Translations under genes and position numbers: made by a program
From: an uncultured Bacteroidota bacterium
GTDB taxonomy: Bacteria > Bacteroidota > Bacteroidia > Bacteroidales > SZUA-534
Length of the DNA stretch: 7,682 bases
NCBI GenBank assembly: GCA_937899145.1
Contig: CALBPW010000508.1
Span: 1 to 7,682 of the forward strand
Direction of reading: 5' to 3'
In this document: positions 1-6,495 of the stretch, in pieces
Layout of the letters: each line of letters begins with the position of its first letter
Position numbering within the stretch: the stretch's first letter is position 1
The notes under the pieces: generated by a model
What the model was told of the DNA's origin: nothing
Seen by the model: the letters and a program-made list of their open reading frames with translations, nothing else
Databases searched by the model: none

Positions 1-27
1 GTATGAAACATTGTAAAAGAATATGGA
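1..27 (+). other. cysH: Frame disruption at the 5' side of cysH
   Basis: In the cysH frame these bases read V, stop (TGA 4-6), then N-I-V-K-E-Y-G leading into Met28. The residues after the stop still look like the family, where a segment ending in V-(K/R)-E-x-G precedes the NLFY motif. Restoring one A in the GAAAC run at 5-9 would read Y-E-N-I-V-K-E-Y-G with no stop. A single-base nonsense change giving V-stop-N is an equally simple reading. Only a few bases lie upstream, so a real mutation, a sequencing error and a genuine pseudogene cannot be told apart here. Confidence 0.55.
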
Positions 28-420
28 ATGAATTTGTTTTACGGCAGTGTCGAACTTCGGCATTTGTGCTGCAATGTGCGGAAGATTGAGCCGCTGCAAC
101 GAGCCTTGAAAGGGCTGAAAGTGTGGATTTGCGGTCTCCGCCGCGAGCAGAGTGTTACGCGAAAAGATATGCGACTTGTTGAGTGGGACGCAAATAACAA
201 TCTTGTTAAACTTAACCCATTGATTAACTGGACTGAAGCCGAAACTGTCAACTACGTAAAACAACATCATGTGCCGTATAACAAACTGCACGACAAGGGT
301 TTTCCGTCGATTGGCTGCCAGCCGTGCACGCGAGCCGTAGAGCCGGGCGAGGACATCCGCTCAGGCCGCTGGTGGTGGGAGAATCCAGAGCATCGCGAGT
401 GCGGGTTGCATAGGAGGTAA
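28..420 (+). CDS. cysH: Assimilatory APS/PAPS reductase, C-terminal part (5' end outside window or broken)
   Basis: Reduces adenylylsulfate (or its 3'-phosphorylated form) to sulfite in cytoplasmic sulfate assimilation. The 130 residues from ATG 28 match the C-terminal half of the family (full length is roughly 230-250 residues). A Cys-Cys pair is at 14-15, followed by the RK motif. A GLRREQS stretch is at 36-42 and LNPL at 62-65. The second iron-sulfur pair is Cys97-x-x-Cys100 in a GCQPCTRAV context. The tail is RWWWENPEH and then ECGLH, with the catalytic Cys125. Two cysteine pairs are the mark of the [4Fe-4S] subtype, which favours APS as substrate. The N-terminal nucleotide-binding half is not in the window, so ATG 28 is only an internal Met. 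Family-like residues continue upstream to about position 7, where a TGA at 4-6 interrupts the frame. Cys35 replaces the Thr I expect in the VWITGLR motif. The gene is clearly richer in G+C than its neighbours. Identity is secure; intactness is not. Confidence 0.9.
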   Translation: MNLFYGSVELRHLCCNVRKIEPLQRALKGLKVWICGLRREQSVTRKDMRLVEWDANNNLVKLNPLINWTEAETVNYVKQHHVPYNKLHDKGFPSIGCQPCTRAVEPGEDIRSGRWWWENPEHRECGLHRR

Positions 421-514
421 CGGCTCATTTGCCGCAAACAACGTAAGAAGTAAGTATTTAAAATAAAATTTAAGTGCCAATTATGCTGCTACATTCTTCT
501 CCAGACTTTTTCCT
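421..514. other. Convergent intergenic region; only weak inverted repeats seen
   Basis: This spacer lies between the cysH stop and the stop of the minus-strand YejM-like gene. It holds a short CGGC/GCCG inverted repeat (421-424 and 431-434, six-base loop). It also holds an AT-only repeat, TTAAA/TTTAA (458-462 and 469-473). Neither has the strong GC stem followed by a T-run expected of an intrinsic terminator. The AT repeat could act weakly in both directions, which would suit converging transcripts, but this is a guess. I see no gene here. Confidence 0.3.
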
Positions 515-2320
515 TTATTCTCTATAAAAACCACCTATCTCCTTGATTTTCAAATTCAGCGTATTATAATCGATTGAATCGTGCGGCAACTCGTTTAAGT
601 GGCTATCGGTTGCAAAAAAATAGCCGGACGGCCGTTTTTCGTAAATGCGATTTTTGCAGACAAATGCAAAATTATCGCGGCTGCCGACTAAAAGCCAATC
701 ACGCAAAGTGCTGTCGGTCAGCAAATTCCCACTACCAAAATCTTCTATCCCGTTTTTTAATCCAAGATATTGTTTCAAAAGTGTAGGGCAAATATCGTAG
801 TGCGATGTCCGATATGCTATGTTTTCAGGCTGACAATCAGGCGAATACCAAAGAAAATTTGTTCCTATCTGAATGTCAGAGAAATTGCCATTGTGTCCCC
901 AAAAGCCTTTACCGTTATCGTTGAACTCTTGTCCGTGGTCGCCACAAATAATGATGATTGAATTTTCGAGGAATCCCTTGTCTTCAATTGTTTGCAACAC
1001 CATACCAACAAGCGAGTCGGCTTGATAAACAGCATTACGATAAAGGTTGAAATATGGTTCGGGATCCATCTTATCGCTTAATAACGAATAATCGGCAAAC
1101 ACCCACGACGGCTGGTATTTCCGGAGTTTATCTTTCGGCATTTCGTACGAGTGCGCAAGGTCGTAGAAGAGCCAAGCAAAAAACGGCTTTTTGTTCTGTG
1201 TGGTATCAATATAGCTTAAAAAGCCTTTTGTCAGATTGCAATCACGGTCGTAAACAGTTTTGCCTTCGGTATCGGTATTAATATCAGGAAAATTATTAAG
1301 CAAAACCCTGTTAAATGCAGGGCTGCGGAGCGTTGCGCCTGTAAATGTTTTCACATCGTAGCCCAAGTTTTTAAGCCTATCCGAAAAAATGGGGCTTATG
1401 TTATTCATCTCAAAATCTTGCCAATAGTACGACGATAGCGATGTGAAAATTGTAAAAACGCTGCCTTGCGTTCCATTGCTTGACGACACATGATTGGTAT
1501 AATTGACACATTTTTCTGAGAATTTTTTAATGTTTGGTGTGTTATCGGCATTGAATGCGCGCCTGTTCCATGCGTCAATCATTATCAAAATGATGTTTGG
1601 CGGTGTTATCGAGTCGTCATAAATAAGTTCGTTTTTAGGATAATTCAGCAGTCCGCTGTTGACTTTTTCGGTTTGAACTTTATGTAAATCAACAAGTCCG
1701 AGTTTATTCAACAAGCTATTCGCCCTTACCGGATAATAATATGGTATGGCTTCGGTTGTTTTAATGATTGTCTGATTGAGCGTTGCGGCTCCGTAAGCGT
1801 GCATACAGTTGGCTACAACAATTGTCACAACAATGGTAATGAAAGGTATCCGTTTTTTAAAGTTTAGTTGATTCGCTCTCATTATCAAAAAGATATTTAA
1901 AGCGATAATGCCGGCTGCCACAATTACACATTTGAAAATCAGGTAGGTGTCGAAAACAAAAATTTGCCCGGCGGCAGGACCTGTTAAAAGGCTCAAAACG
2001 AAACCGTTGATATGGAAACGATAGAATGCGAACACAAAATAATCGACAATTAGAATTATCTGAATAAGTGCCGTAATTATGGCAAAGAACATATTTGTAA
2101 CTATTTGATTCTTAACCACAAAAATTGATGGTAACGTTAATATTGATGGCAGCAGTGATAAAATAGCCGCATGGCACACTGCCGACGAAATTATGTAGAT
2201 GAGGATTGGAAAACTGAGTTTTACGCCACAATTCGCTATTGTTGTAAAAACAAAAATTATGCATAATAAACAGGTTGCTATCAGATAATTAGCAATCGCG
2301 TTTTGCAGTTTTTCTTTCAT
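515..2320 (-). CDS. YejM/PbgA-like (DUF3413) inner-membrane sulfatase-superfamily protein with intact metal motifs
   Basis: A 601-residue inner-membrane protein with a periplasmic alkaline-phosphatase-superfamily domain. About five membrane segments are seen (roughly 11-30, 37-62, 73-99, 127-147, 159-178). A YRFHINGFV stretch at 100-108, between helices 3 and 4, resembles the DUF3413 hallmark of the YejM/PbgA family. The catalytic domain starts near 240. It has Asp249 in an ILIMIDA strand, and Thr284 in SSNGTQGS at the expected nucleophile position. Asp461-His462 and Glu465 sit in CGDHGQEF, and His476 in FWGHNG, so the metal-site pattern looks complete. Enterobacterial YejM, which controls LpxC turnover and outer-membrane lipid balance, is, as I recall it, degenerate at this site, so this protein may be a true hydrolase or transferase. 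Its ATG follows the stop of the upstream LtaS-like gene after one base, implying translational coupling. The substrate is unknown, and a YejM-like regulatory role is inference only. Confidence 0.85.
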   Translation of the reverse strand: MKEKLQNAIANYLIATCLLCIIFVFTTIANCGVKLSFPILIYIISSAVCHAAILSLLPSILTLPSIFVVKNQIVTNMFFAIITALIQIILIVDYFVFAFYRFHINGFVLSLLTGPAAGQIFVFDTYLIFKCVIVAAGIIALNIFLIMRANQLNFKKRIPFITIVVTIVVANCMHAYGAATLNQTIIKTTEAIPYYYPVRANSLLNKLGLVDLHKVQTEKVNSGLLNYPKNELIYDDSITPPNIILIMIDAWNRRAFNADNTPNIKKFSEKCVNYTNHVSSSNGTQGSVFTIFTSLSSYYWQDFEMNNISPIFSDRLKNLGYDVKTFTGATLRSPAFNRVLLNNFPDINTDTEGKTVYDRDCNLTKGFLSYIDTTQNKKPFFAWLFYDLAHSYEMPKDKLRKYQPSWVFADYSLLSDKMDPEPYFNLYRNAVYQADSLVGMVLQTIEDKGFLENSIIIICGDHGQEFNDNGKGFWGHNGNFSDIQIGTNFLWYSPDCQPENIAYRTSHYDICPTLLKQYLGLKNGIEDFGSGNLLTDSTLRDWLLVGSRDNFAFVCKNRIYEKRPSGYFFATDSHLNELPHDSIDYNTLNLKIKEIGGFYRE

Positions 2321-2321
2321 A

Positions 2322-4274
2322 TTATTTCTCTGTAGATGTTTTAGTTATCGTCATATTGTTTTCAATCATTCGTGTATGATACGATTGAATTTCGGCTTTC
2401 AAAATTTTCAGCATTTCGGCTTCCTCGGTTGGATATTTTCCTAACAAGTTGCTTTTCAATAAGACATCGGTATTGGGGCGGAAAAATCCTGTTTCGTTTT
2501 GTCCGTCAAACTGCAAAAAATATTCGCCTTTTGAAATTTGATAAAGCGGTTCGCTATAATTTACAACGTAACCCAAGGTATCGTTTTGGTCGAAATATGA
2601 ATGACCGAAAGCGATGTACGGCTCGTCAAAATTGAGGTAATCCAAAATTGTTGGTGTAATGTCGGTTTGTCCGAAAAGTTTGTCTGACATTTTTTTAATG
2701 CCATTTTCCTGGTAGAACAAAATAGGAACGCTAAAAATGTTGCGGTCTGTAGAGTATTTTTTGCTTAATATTTGGTTTGTATGGTCGGCAGTGATGACAA
2801 ACAGTGTATTGCCGAACCAAGGATATTGCCGCATAGTATTGAAAAACAGGCGCAAAGCGTTGTCGGTGTATTCAACACATTTTGTTATGGGTTTTGGTCC
2901 TTCGGGAAACTGATTTTTGTAACGGGCAGGCAATCTGAACGGATTATGTGATGACGCTGTAAAACATACTGTTACAAAAGGTTGCGGGATTTCGCCCATA
3001 CTTTTCGCATAGTATTGCAGAAATTCTTCGTCCCAAATTGCCCAATGGCCGTCAAAATCGTCCATCGCGCTGAAACTGCTATCTTGGCAATATTCTGTCA
3101 TACCAAAATAATCATGAAAACCAGCCAATCGCGCAAAATGCAAGAATCCCATACTTCCGTTTGGCGCGCCATGGTAAAATGCTGAATAATAGCCTTTTGA
3201 TTTTAACAACGAAGCAATGCTATTAACCTTGTTGTTTGAATACATACTCATAAAAAAATGGTCGGTAAGGTATGGAATACCAGCCAAAATGCTCGGCATC
3301 GCATCAATTGATTTCCGACCTGTAGCAAACGAATTTTTGAATGTGAGACCTTCAGTATAAAGCGAATCCAAAAAAGGCGAAAAACCTTTGTAACCGTTAA
3401 AAAGTCCCGAATATTCTTTTCCGAAACTCTCCAAAATGATAATCACCACATTCATATTTTTAAATTCACCTGCACTGCTATCTGGTGTATGAACCGGAGT
3501 AAATATCGATACCAATTCATTATCGTCGAAATATTTAGGATTAGCAAATGTGGGTTTGCCTGCTGTACGCAAAATGCAGTATGGCGTGTTCAAAACAATT
3601 GCCGACTCGTTGCTTTTCTTGATGTACTCATTTGCATTGTTCATATTCATAGGGCGATGGTCGGCGTCAATAAAAAACGAGCCTCGCAAGCCTGCCATAA
3701 AAAAGTAGATGCAGATAATTGTGAATGGCAAAACTTTTAGTGAATATCTTTTTGCTGAAAATTCAGCAAAATCGGTTTTCGGTTTGTAATAAAATCTTAT
3801 AACAATGAATATCAATATTATAGCGGCAATTGTGAGTGGCCAAAAATCGATAAGTCCTTTCAAAAAGATGCCAAACAAATTGTTCTCGTTGCTAAATTCT
3901 TTGAAAAACGAAAAATTGGTTCGCCTGCCATTGAAACTGAAAAAAGCCGCATCAAAAATATTCGCACAGATACCCAACACAATTGGTATTATGAAAAAAC
4001 ATTTTGCGATTTTTTGATATAACGTATTGAAAACCAATTTGAAAGGTAAAATCATCATAATAAAACTCACCACTGTGAGATAGAAAATGGCAGCAAAATC
4101 AAATTTCAGTCCACTACATATAAGTGTCAGTAAATGAGATGTTTCGGTACCGCTATAATAATTTTGATTGGCTATTATGAAGATAATTCGGCAGATAACA
4201 AACAGAAGAAAGGCGAGAAAATAGTTCAGCGCATACTGCGCAATAGGGTGTTTTAAAAACTTCTTAATCAACAT
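2322..4274 (-). CDS. LTA synthase (LtaS/MdoB)-family membrane phosphotransferase
   Basis: A 650-residue protein with about five N-terminal membrane segments (near 15-35, 58-77, 92-111, 146-163, 179-196). A linker follows, then a periplasmic sulfatase-fold domain from about 273. Members such as LtaS and E. coli MdoB/OpgB transfer phosphoglycerol or related head groups from phospholipids to a glycan or lipid acceptor. Metal and active-site features are Glu282 in IIILESFGKE, Ser322 in GRKSIDAMPS where LtaS has its Thr nucleophile, His443 in SSHNPF, and Asp497-His498 in ITADHTN. Length fits the family. Gram-negative Bacteroidota lack classical lipoteichoic acid, so the acceptor here is unknown and the name LtaS is avoided. 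ATG 4274 is chosen because it gives a normal lysine-containing N-terminus just before helix 1; an A-rich leader, not a Shine-Dalgarno motif, precedes it. It is the first gene of a two-gene unit, and its stop lies one base before the YejM-like start. Confidence 0.88.
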   Translation of the reverse strand: MLIKKFLKHPIAQYALNYFLAFLLFVICRIIFIIANQNYYSGTETSHLLTLICSGLKFDFAAIFYLTVVSFIMMILPFKLVFNTLYQKIAKCFFIIPIVLGICANIFDAAFFSFNGRRTNFSFFKEFSNENNLFGIFLKGLIDFWPLTIAAIILIFIVIRFYYKPKTDFAEFSAKRYSLKVLPFTIICIYFFMAGLRGSFFIDADHRPMNMNNANEYIKKSNESAIVLNTPYCILRTAGKPTFANPKYFDDNELVSIFTPVHTPDSSAGEFKNMNVVIIILESFGKEYSGLFNGYKGFSPFLDSLYTEGLTFKNSFATGRKSIDAMPSILAGIPYLTDHFFMSMYSNNKVNSIASLLKSKGYYSAFYHGAPNGSMGFLHFARLAGFHDYFGMTEYCQDSSFSAMDDFDGHWAIWDEEFLQYYAKSMGEIPQPFVTVCFTASSHNPFRLPARYKNQFPEGPKPITKCVEYTDNALRLFFNTMRQYPWFGNTLFVITADHTNQILSKKYSTDRNIFSVPILFYQENGIKKMSDKLFGQTDITPTILDYLNFDEPYIAFGHSYFDQNDTLGYVVNYSEPLYQISKGEYFLQFDGQNETGFFRPNTDVLLKSNLLGKYPTEEAEMLKILKAEIQSYHTRMIENNMTITKTSTEK

Positions 4275-4324
4275 TTTTTTGTAAAATTTCTGGTCTGCAA
4301 AATTTCATTTTTTTTTGATAGTGG

Positions 4325-4356
4325 CAAAAAAATAACGCCCCCCCCCCTACCCCAAT
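4325..4356 (-). promoter_or_regulatory. Candidate Bacteroidota-type promoter for the LtaS-like/YejM-like operon
   Basis: The Bacteroidota consensus is TTTG near -33 and TAnnTTTG near -7, with 19-21 bases between them. Read on the minus strand, ATTG (4356-4353) is followed after 20 bases by TTTTTTTG (4332-4325). Each box differs from consensus at one position. The spacer contains the ten-base G run. A start near 4318 would leave a leader of about 44 bases. In AT-rich DNA such matches arise easily by chance, so this is a weak call. Confidence 0.28.
4338..4347. repeat. C10 homopolymer tract (G10 on the minus strand)
   Basis: Ten consecutive C bases stand in an otherwise AT-rich spacer, followed by TA and four more C. 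The tract lies 63 bases before the start codon of the minus-strand operon and 85 bases before dsbD. G/C runs of this length are prone to slipped-strand length change and in other bacteria often mark phase-variable promoters or reading frames. Its length in this one sequence is seen directly; variability is inferred. Confidence 0.9.
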
Positions 4357-4361
4357 TTTCA

Positions 4362-4392
4362 TTTTTAAATCCCGTTTTTTTGCTGATATTTG
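4362..4392 (+). promoter_or_regulatory. Candidate Bacteroidota-type promoter for dsbD
   Basis: GATATTTG at 4385-4392 matches the TAnnTTTG -7 box except at its first base. A TTTT at 4362-4365, 19 bases upstream, stands where TTTG is expected. The predicted transcript would start near 4400 and carry a short A-rich leader before ATG 4433. The upstream box is poor and the call is tentative. Confidence 0.25.
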
Positions 4393-4432
4393 AGCATTAT
4401 AGTTAAAAAACAAGCAAAAAACAAATAATAAA

Positions 4433-6436
4433 ATGAAAATATTGAAAAATAGCATTTTAGCGTTATTTACACTCGCTATACTAACGAGCAATGCGCAAAT
4501 TCAGCAACCTGTAAAATGGAATATTGACAGCCGAAAAACGTCAGACACTGAATACGAATTGCTATTCAAAGCTACAATCGACAAAGGCTGGCACTTGTTT
4601 TCGCAATATTTGCCCGAGGGGAATTACTCGCTACCAACCGTATTTTCGTTCAAAATAACTGATGCTGAACGCATTGACACCGTGCGCGAACTGTCAGCAA
4701 CAGAAATTGTAAAAGACGAAACCGCTGGCGTAATGACGCACTATTTTAGCAATAGCGCCATTTTTGCGCAAACCATCAAAATAGTTGGCGATCAACCTGT
4801 TGTAATCGGAACTATCGATTTTCAAACATGCAGCGATGAGCAATGTATAAAAGACGATTACGAATTTCATCTCACATTATCCGATGGTAAATTTGTATCG
4901 ACAGCAAGCGATGTCAGCAATCAGCAAATAATTGAAGAACAAAAAGATACAACAAGAGCCTTAAAATCAGCCTCGCTTTGGCGCATCATTTTGGAAGCCA
5001 TTTTATGGGGATTTGCTGCGCTACTCACTCCATGCGTCTTCCCAATGGTACCAATGACCGTATCGTTTTTCCTAAAAAACGAAAACAATAAAGGCCGTAG
5101 CCGCAGCATGGCAACCACGTTTGGTTTAGCCATTGTAGCCATCTACACCATTCCAATAGCAATAATAATTGTGGCAACATATCTGATTGGCGGACAAGCG
5201 ATTACAGCCGACATTTTCAATTGGCTGTCAACACATTGGCTGCCTAATTTGCTGTTTTTCTTCATTTTCATGTTTTTTGCCGCATCATTTTTTGGCGCAT
5301 TCGATATTGTGTTACCAAGTTCGATAGTTAATGGAGCCGACAAAAAAGCCAACAAAGGAGGGCTTGCAGGAACTATGTTTATGGCTCTAACATTGGTTCT
5401 GGTGTCTTTTTCGTGCACCGGCCCAATCGTTGGAACCATTATTGTTAAATCGATGCAAGGCGACATTTGGGAGCCAATAATCACAATGTTAGCATTTTCG
5501 GCGGCTTTCGCCCTGCCTTTCACTCTGTTAGCATTCTTTCCTTCGGCATTAAAGAAACTGCCGAAATCGGGCAGTTGGCTAAATGTTGTTAAAATAGCAC
5601 TCGGATTCATCGAACTCGCACTTGGTCTAAAATTCCTCAGCGTTGCCGACCAGACCTACCACTGGGGCATACTCGACCGGGAAGTTTATCTTGCTATTTG
5701 GATTTCGATTTTCACACTTTTAGGATTATTCCTGCTCGGCAAAATTCACCTGCGCGGAGCCAAATACAAAGCGATTGGTCCGCTCCGACTAATTCTTGGA
5801 ACGATTACCTTCGCGTTTGTGATCTACCTAATCCCGGGCATGTGGGGAGCTCCGCTCAAAGCACTATCGGGTTATCTGCCTCCCCAAACATCAATCGATT
5901 TCGATTTAAGCCAAAAAACTATGGCAACCAGCGTAAACACCGATGAATCATCGCTATGCGAAACGCCAAAATACGCCGATAAACTCCGCTTACCACACGG
6001 ATTACAAGGATATTTTGATTATAATCAGGCACTTGAATGTGCAAAAAAACAAAACAAACCAATTTTTGTCGATTTCACTGGACACGGCTGTGTCAACTGC
6101 CGCGAGATGGAAGCCCGCGTTTGGGCTGATGAGCAAGTTTTGCGACGCTTACGCAACAATTACATCGTGGCAGCCCTCTATGTTGACGACAAAACCGAAC
6201 TGCCAGAGCAAGAGTGGATAACATCAGCTTTCGACGGCAAACTGAAGAAAAGCATTGGCAAAAAAAATGCCGATTTACAAGTCAGCCAATTCAAAATAAA
6301 TGCGCAACCATACTACTGCCTGCTTGACACTGCTGGCAATTTGCTTGTCGAGCCACGCGGTTACAACCTGAATATCAATGAGTTTATACACTTTTTAGAC
6401 GATGGCATAGAAAAATTTAAAAACATATCGGAATAA
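4433..6436 (+). CDS. dsbD: Thiol:disulfide interchange protein DsbD
   Basis: A 667-residue inner-membrane protein that passes electrons from cytoplasmic thioredoxin to periplasmic thiol proteins. A signal peptide (about 1-21, ending in SNAQ) leads into the N-terminal periplasmic domain. That domain has Cys133 and Cys138 (C-x4-C in QTCSDEQC) as its likely redox pair. The membrane core spans roughly 185-480, with about eight helices, and carries the hallmark ALLTPCVFPMVPMT (Cys201) and SFSCTGPIVG (Cys328). A C-terminal thioredoxin-like domain has CVNC (Cys553, Cys556) in FTGHGCVNCREME and a cis-proline context AQPYY near 625-629. All three cysteine pairs are present and the length fits Bacteroidota DsbD. 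ATG 4433 is supported by the signal peptide directly after it and an A-rich leader. It is transcribed away from the envelope enzyme pair, and a sensor gene follows 59 bases downstream. Possible targets are misoxidised proteins or cytochrome c maturation partners; none is encoded nearby. Confidence 0.95.
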   Translation: MKILKNSILALFTLAILTSNAQIQQPVKWNIDSRKTSDTEYELLFKATIDKGWHLFSQYLPEGNYSLPTVFSFKITDAERIDTVRELSATEIVKDETAGVMTHYFSNSAIFAQTIKIVGDQPVVIGTIDFQTCSDEQCIKDDYEFHLTLSDGKFVSTASDVSNQQIIEEQKDTTRALKSASLWRIILEAILWGFAALLTPCVFPMVPMTVSFFLKNENNKGRSRSMATTFGLAIVAIYTIPIAIIIVATYLIGGQAITADIFNWLSTHWLPNLLFFFIFMFFAASFFGAFDIVLPSSIVNGADKKANKGGLAGTMFMALTLVLVSFSCTGPIVGTIIVKSMQGDIWEPIITMLAFSAAFALPFTLLAFFPSALKKLPKSGSWLNVVKIALGFIELALGLKFLSVADQTYHWGILDREVYLAIWISIFTLLGLFLLGKIHLRGAKYKAIGPLRLILGTITFAFVIYLIPGMWGAPLKALSGYLPPQTSIDFDLSQKTMATSVNTDESSLCETPKYADKLRLPHGLQGYFDYNQALECAKKQNKPIFVDFTGHGCVNCREMEARVWADEQVLRRLRNNYIVAALYVDDKTELPEQEWITSAFDGKLKKSIGKKNADLQVSQFKINAQPYYCLLDTAGNLLVEPRGYNLNINEFIHFLDDGIEKFKNISE

Positions 6437-6495
6437 ACGTCATTTAACTTTTATGTTAACAGATTTTGCTAAATTTAGAGGCAATAAAAACTGAT
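6437..6495 (+). promoter_or_regulatory. Short spacer with a weak candidate promoter
   Basis: The 59 bases between dsbD and the sensor gene hold an AT-rich inverted repeat TTAAC/GTTAA (6444-6448 and 6455-6459) and a TAAATTTA box at 6470-6477, one base off TAnnTTTG. No good -33 box is present. Read-through from dsbD is equally plausible. There is no convincing terminator. Confidence 0.22.

Larger units (their letters stand above)
4275..4432. promoter_or_regulatory. Divergent promoter region rich in homopolymers
   Basis: This 158-base spacer separates the minus-strand LtaS-like gene from the plus-strand dsbD, so it must hold promoters for both unless transcripts enter from further away. Runs present in or at its edges are T7 (4274-4280), T9 (4308-4316), A7 (4326-4332), C10 (4338-4347) and T7 (4375-4381). 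A minus-strand reading frame that overlaps this region has no recognisable domain and runs into dsbD on the other strand, so I take it as spurious. Confidence 0.65.

Noticed and set aside
412..417. AGGAGG, a perfect Shine-Dalgarno-like sequence at the end of cysH
   Set aside because: It is the Arg-Arg codons before the stop. No start codon with a meaningful frame follows at a suitable distance, and the next gene is on the other strand.
421..434. Hairpin CGGC/GCCG after cysH as an intrinsic terminator
   Set aside because: The stem is only four base pairs and no T-run follows it.
4396..4401. TATAAT on the minus strand resembling a classical -10 box
   Set aside because: Bacteroidota promoters use a different -7 element, no TTGACA-like partner was seen, and such hexamers are common in AT-rich spacers.
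4264..4491. A 75-codon minus-strand frame covering the divergent spacer
   Set aside because: It overlaps the starts of both flanking genes, owes its sequence to homopolymers (poly-Gly from the C tract, Phe and Lys runs), and has no recognisable domain.
5143..5610. A 155-codon minus-strand frame inside dsbD
   Set aside because: It lies wholly within the DsbD membrane core, whose motifs are unmistakable on the plus strand, and its own translation shows no domain.
6260..6267. A8 run in the 3' part of dsbD as a possible programmed frameshift site
   Set aside because: The frame reads straight through into the rest of the thioredoxin-like domain (AQPYY, then the final helix), so no shift is needed.
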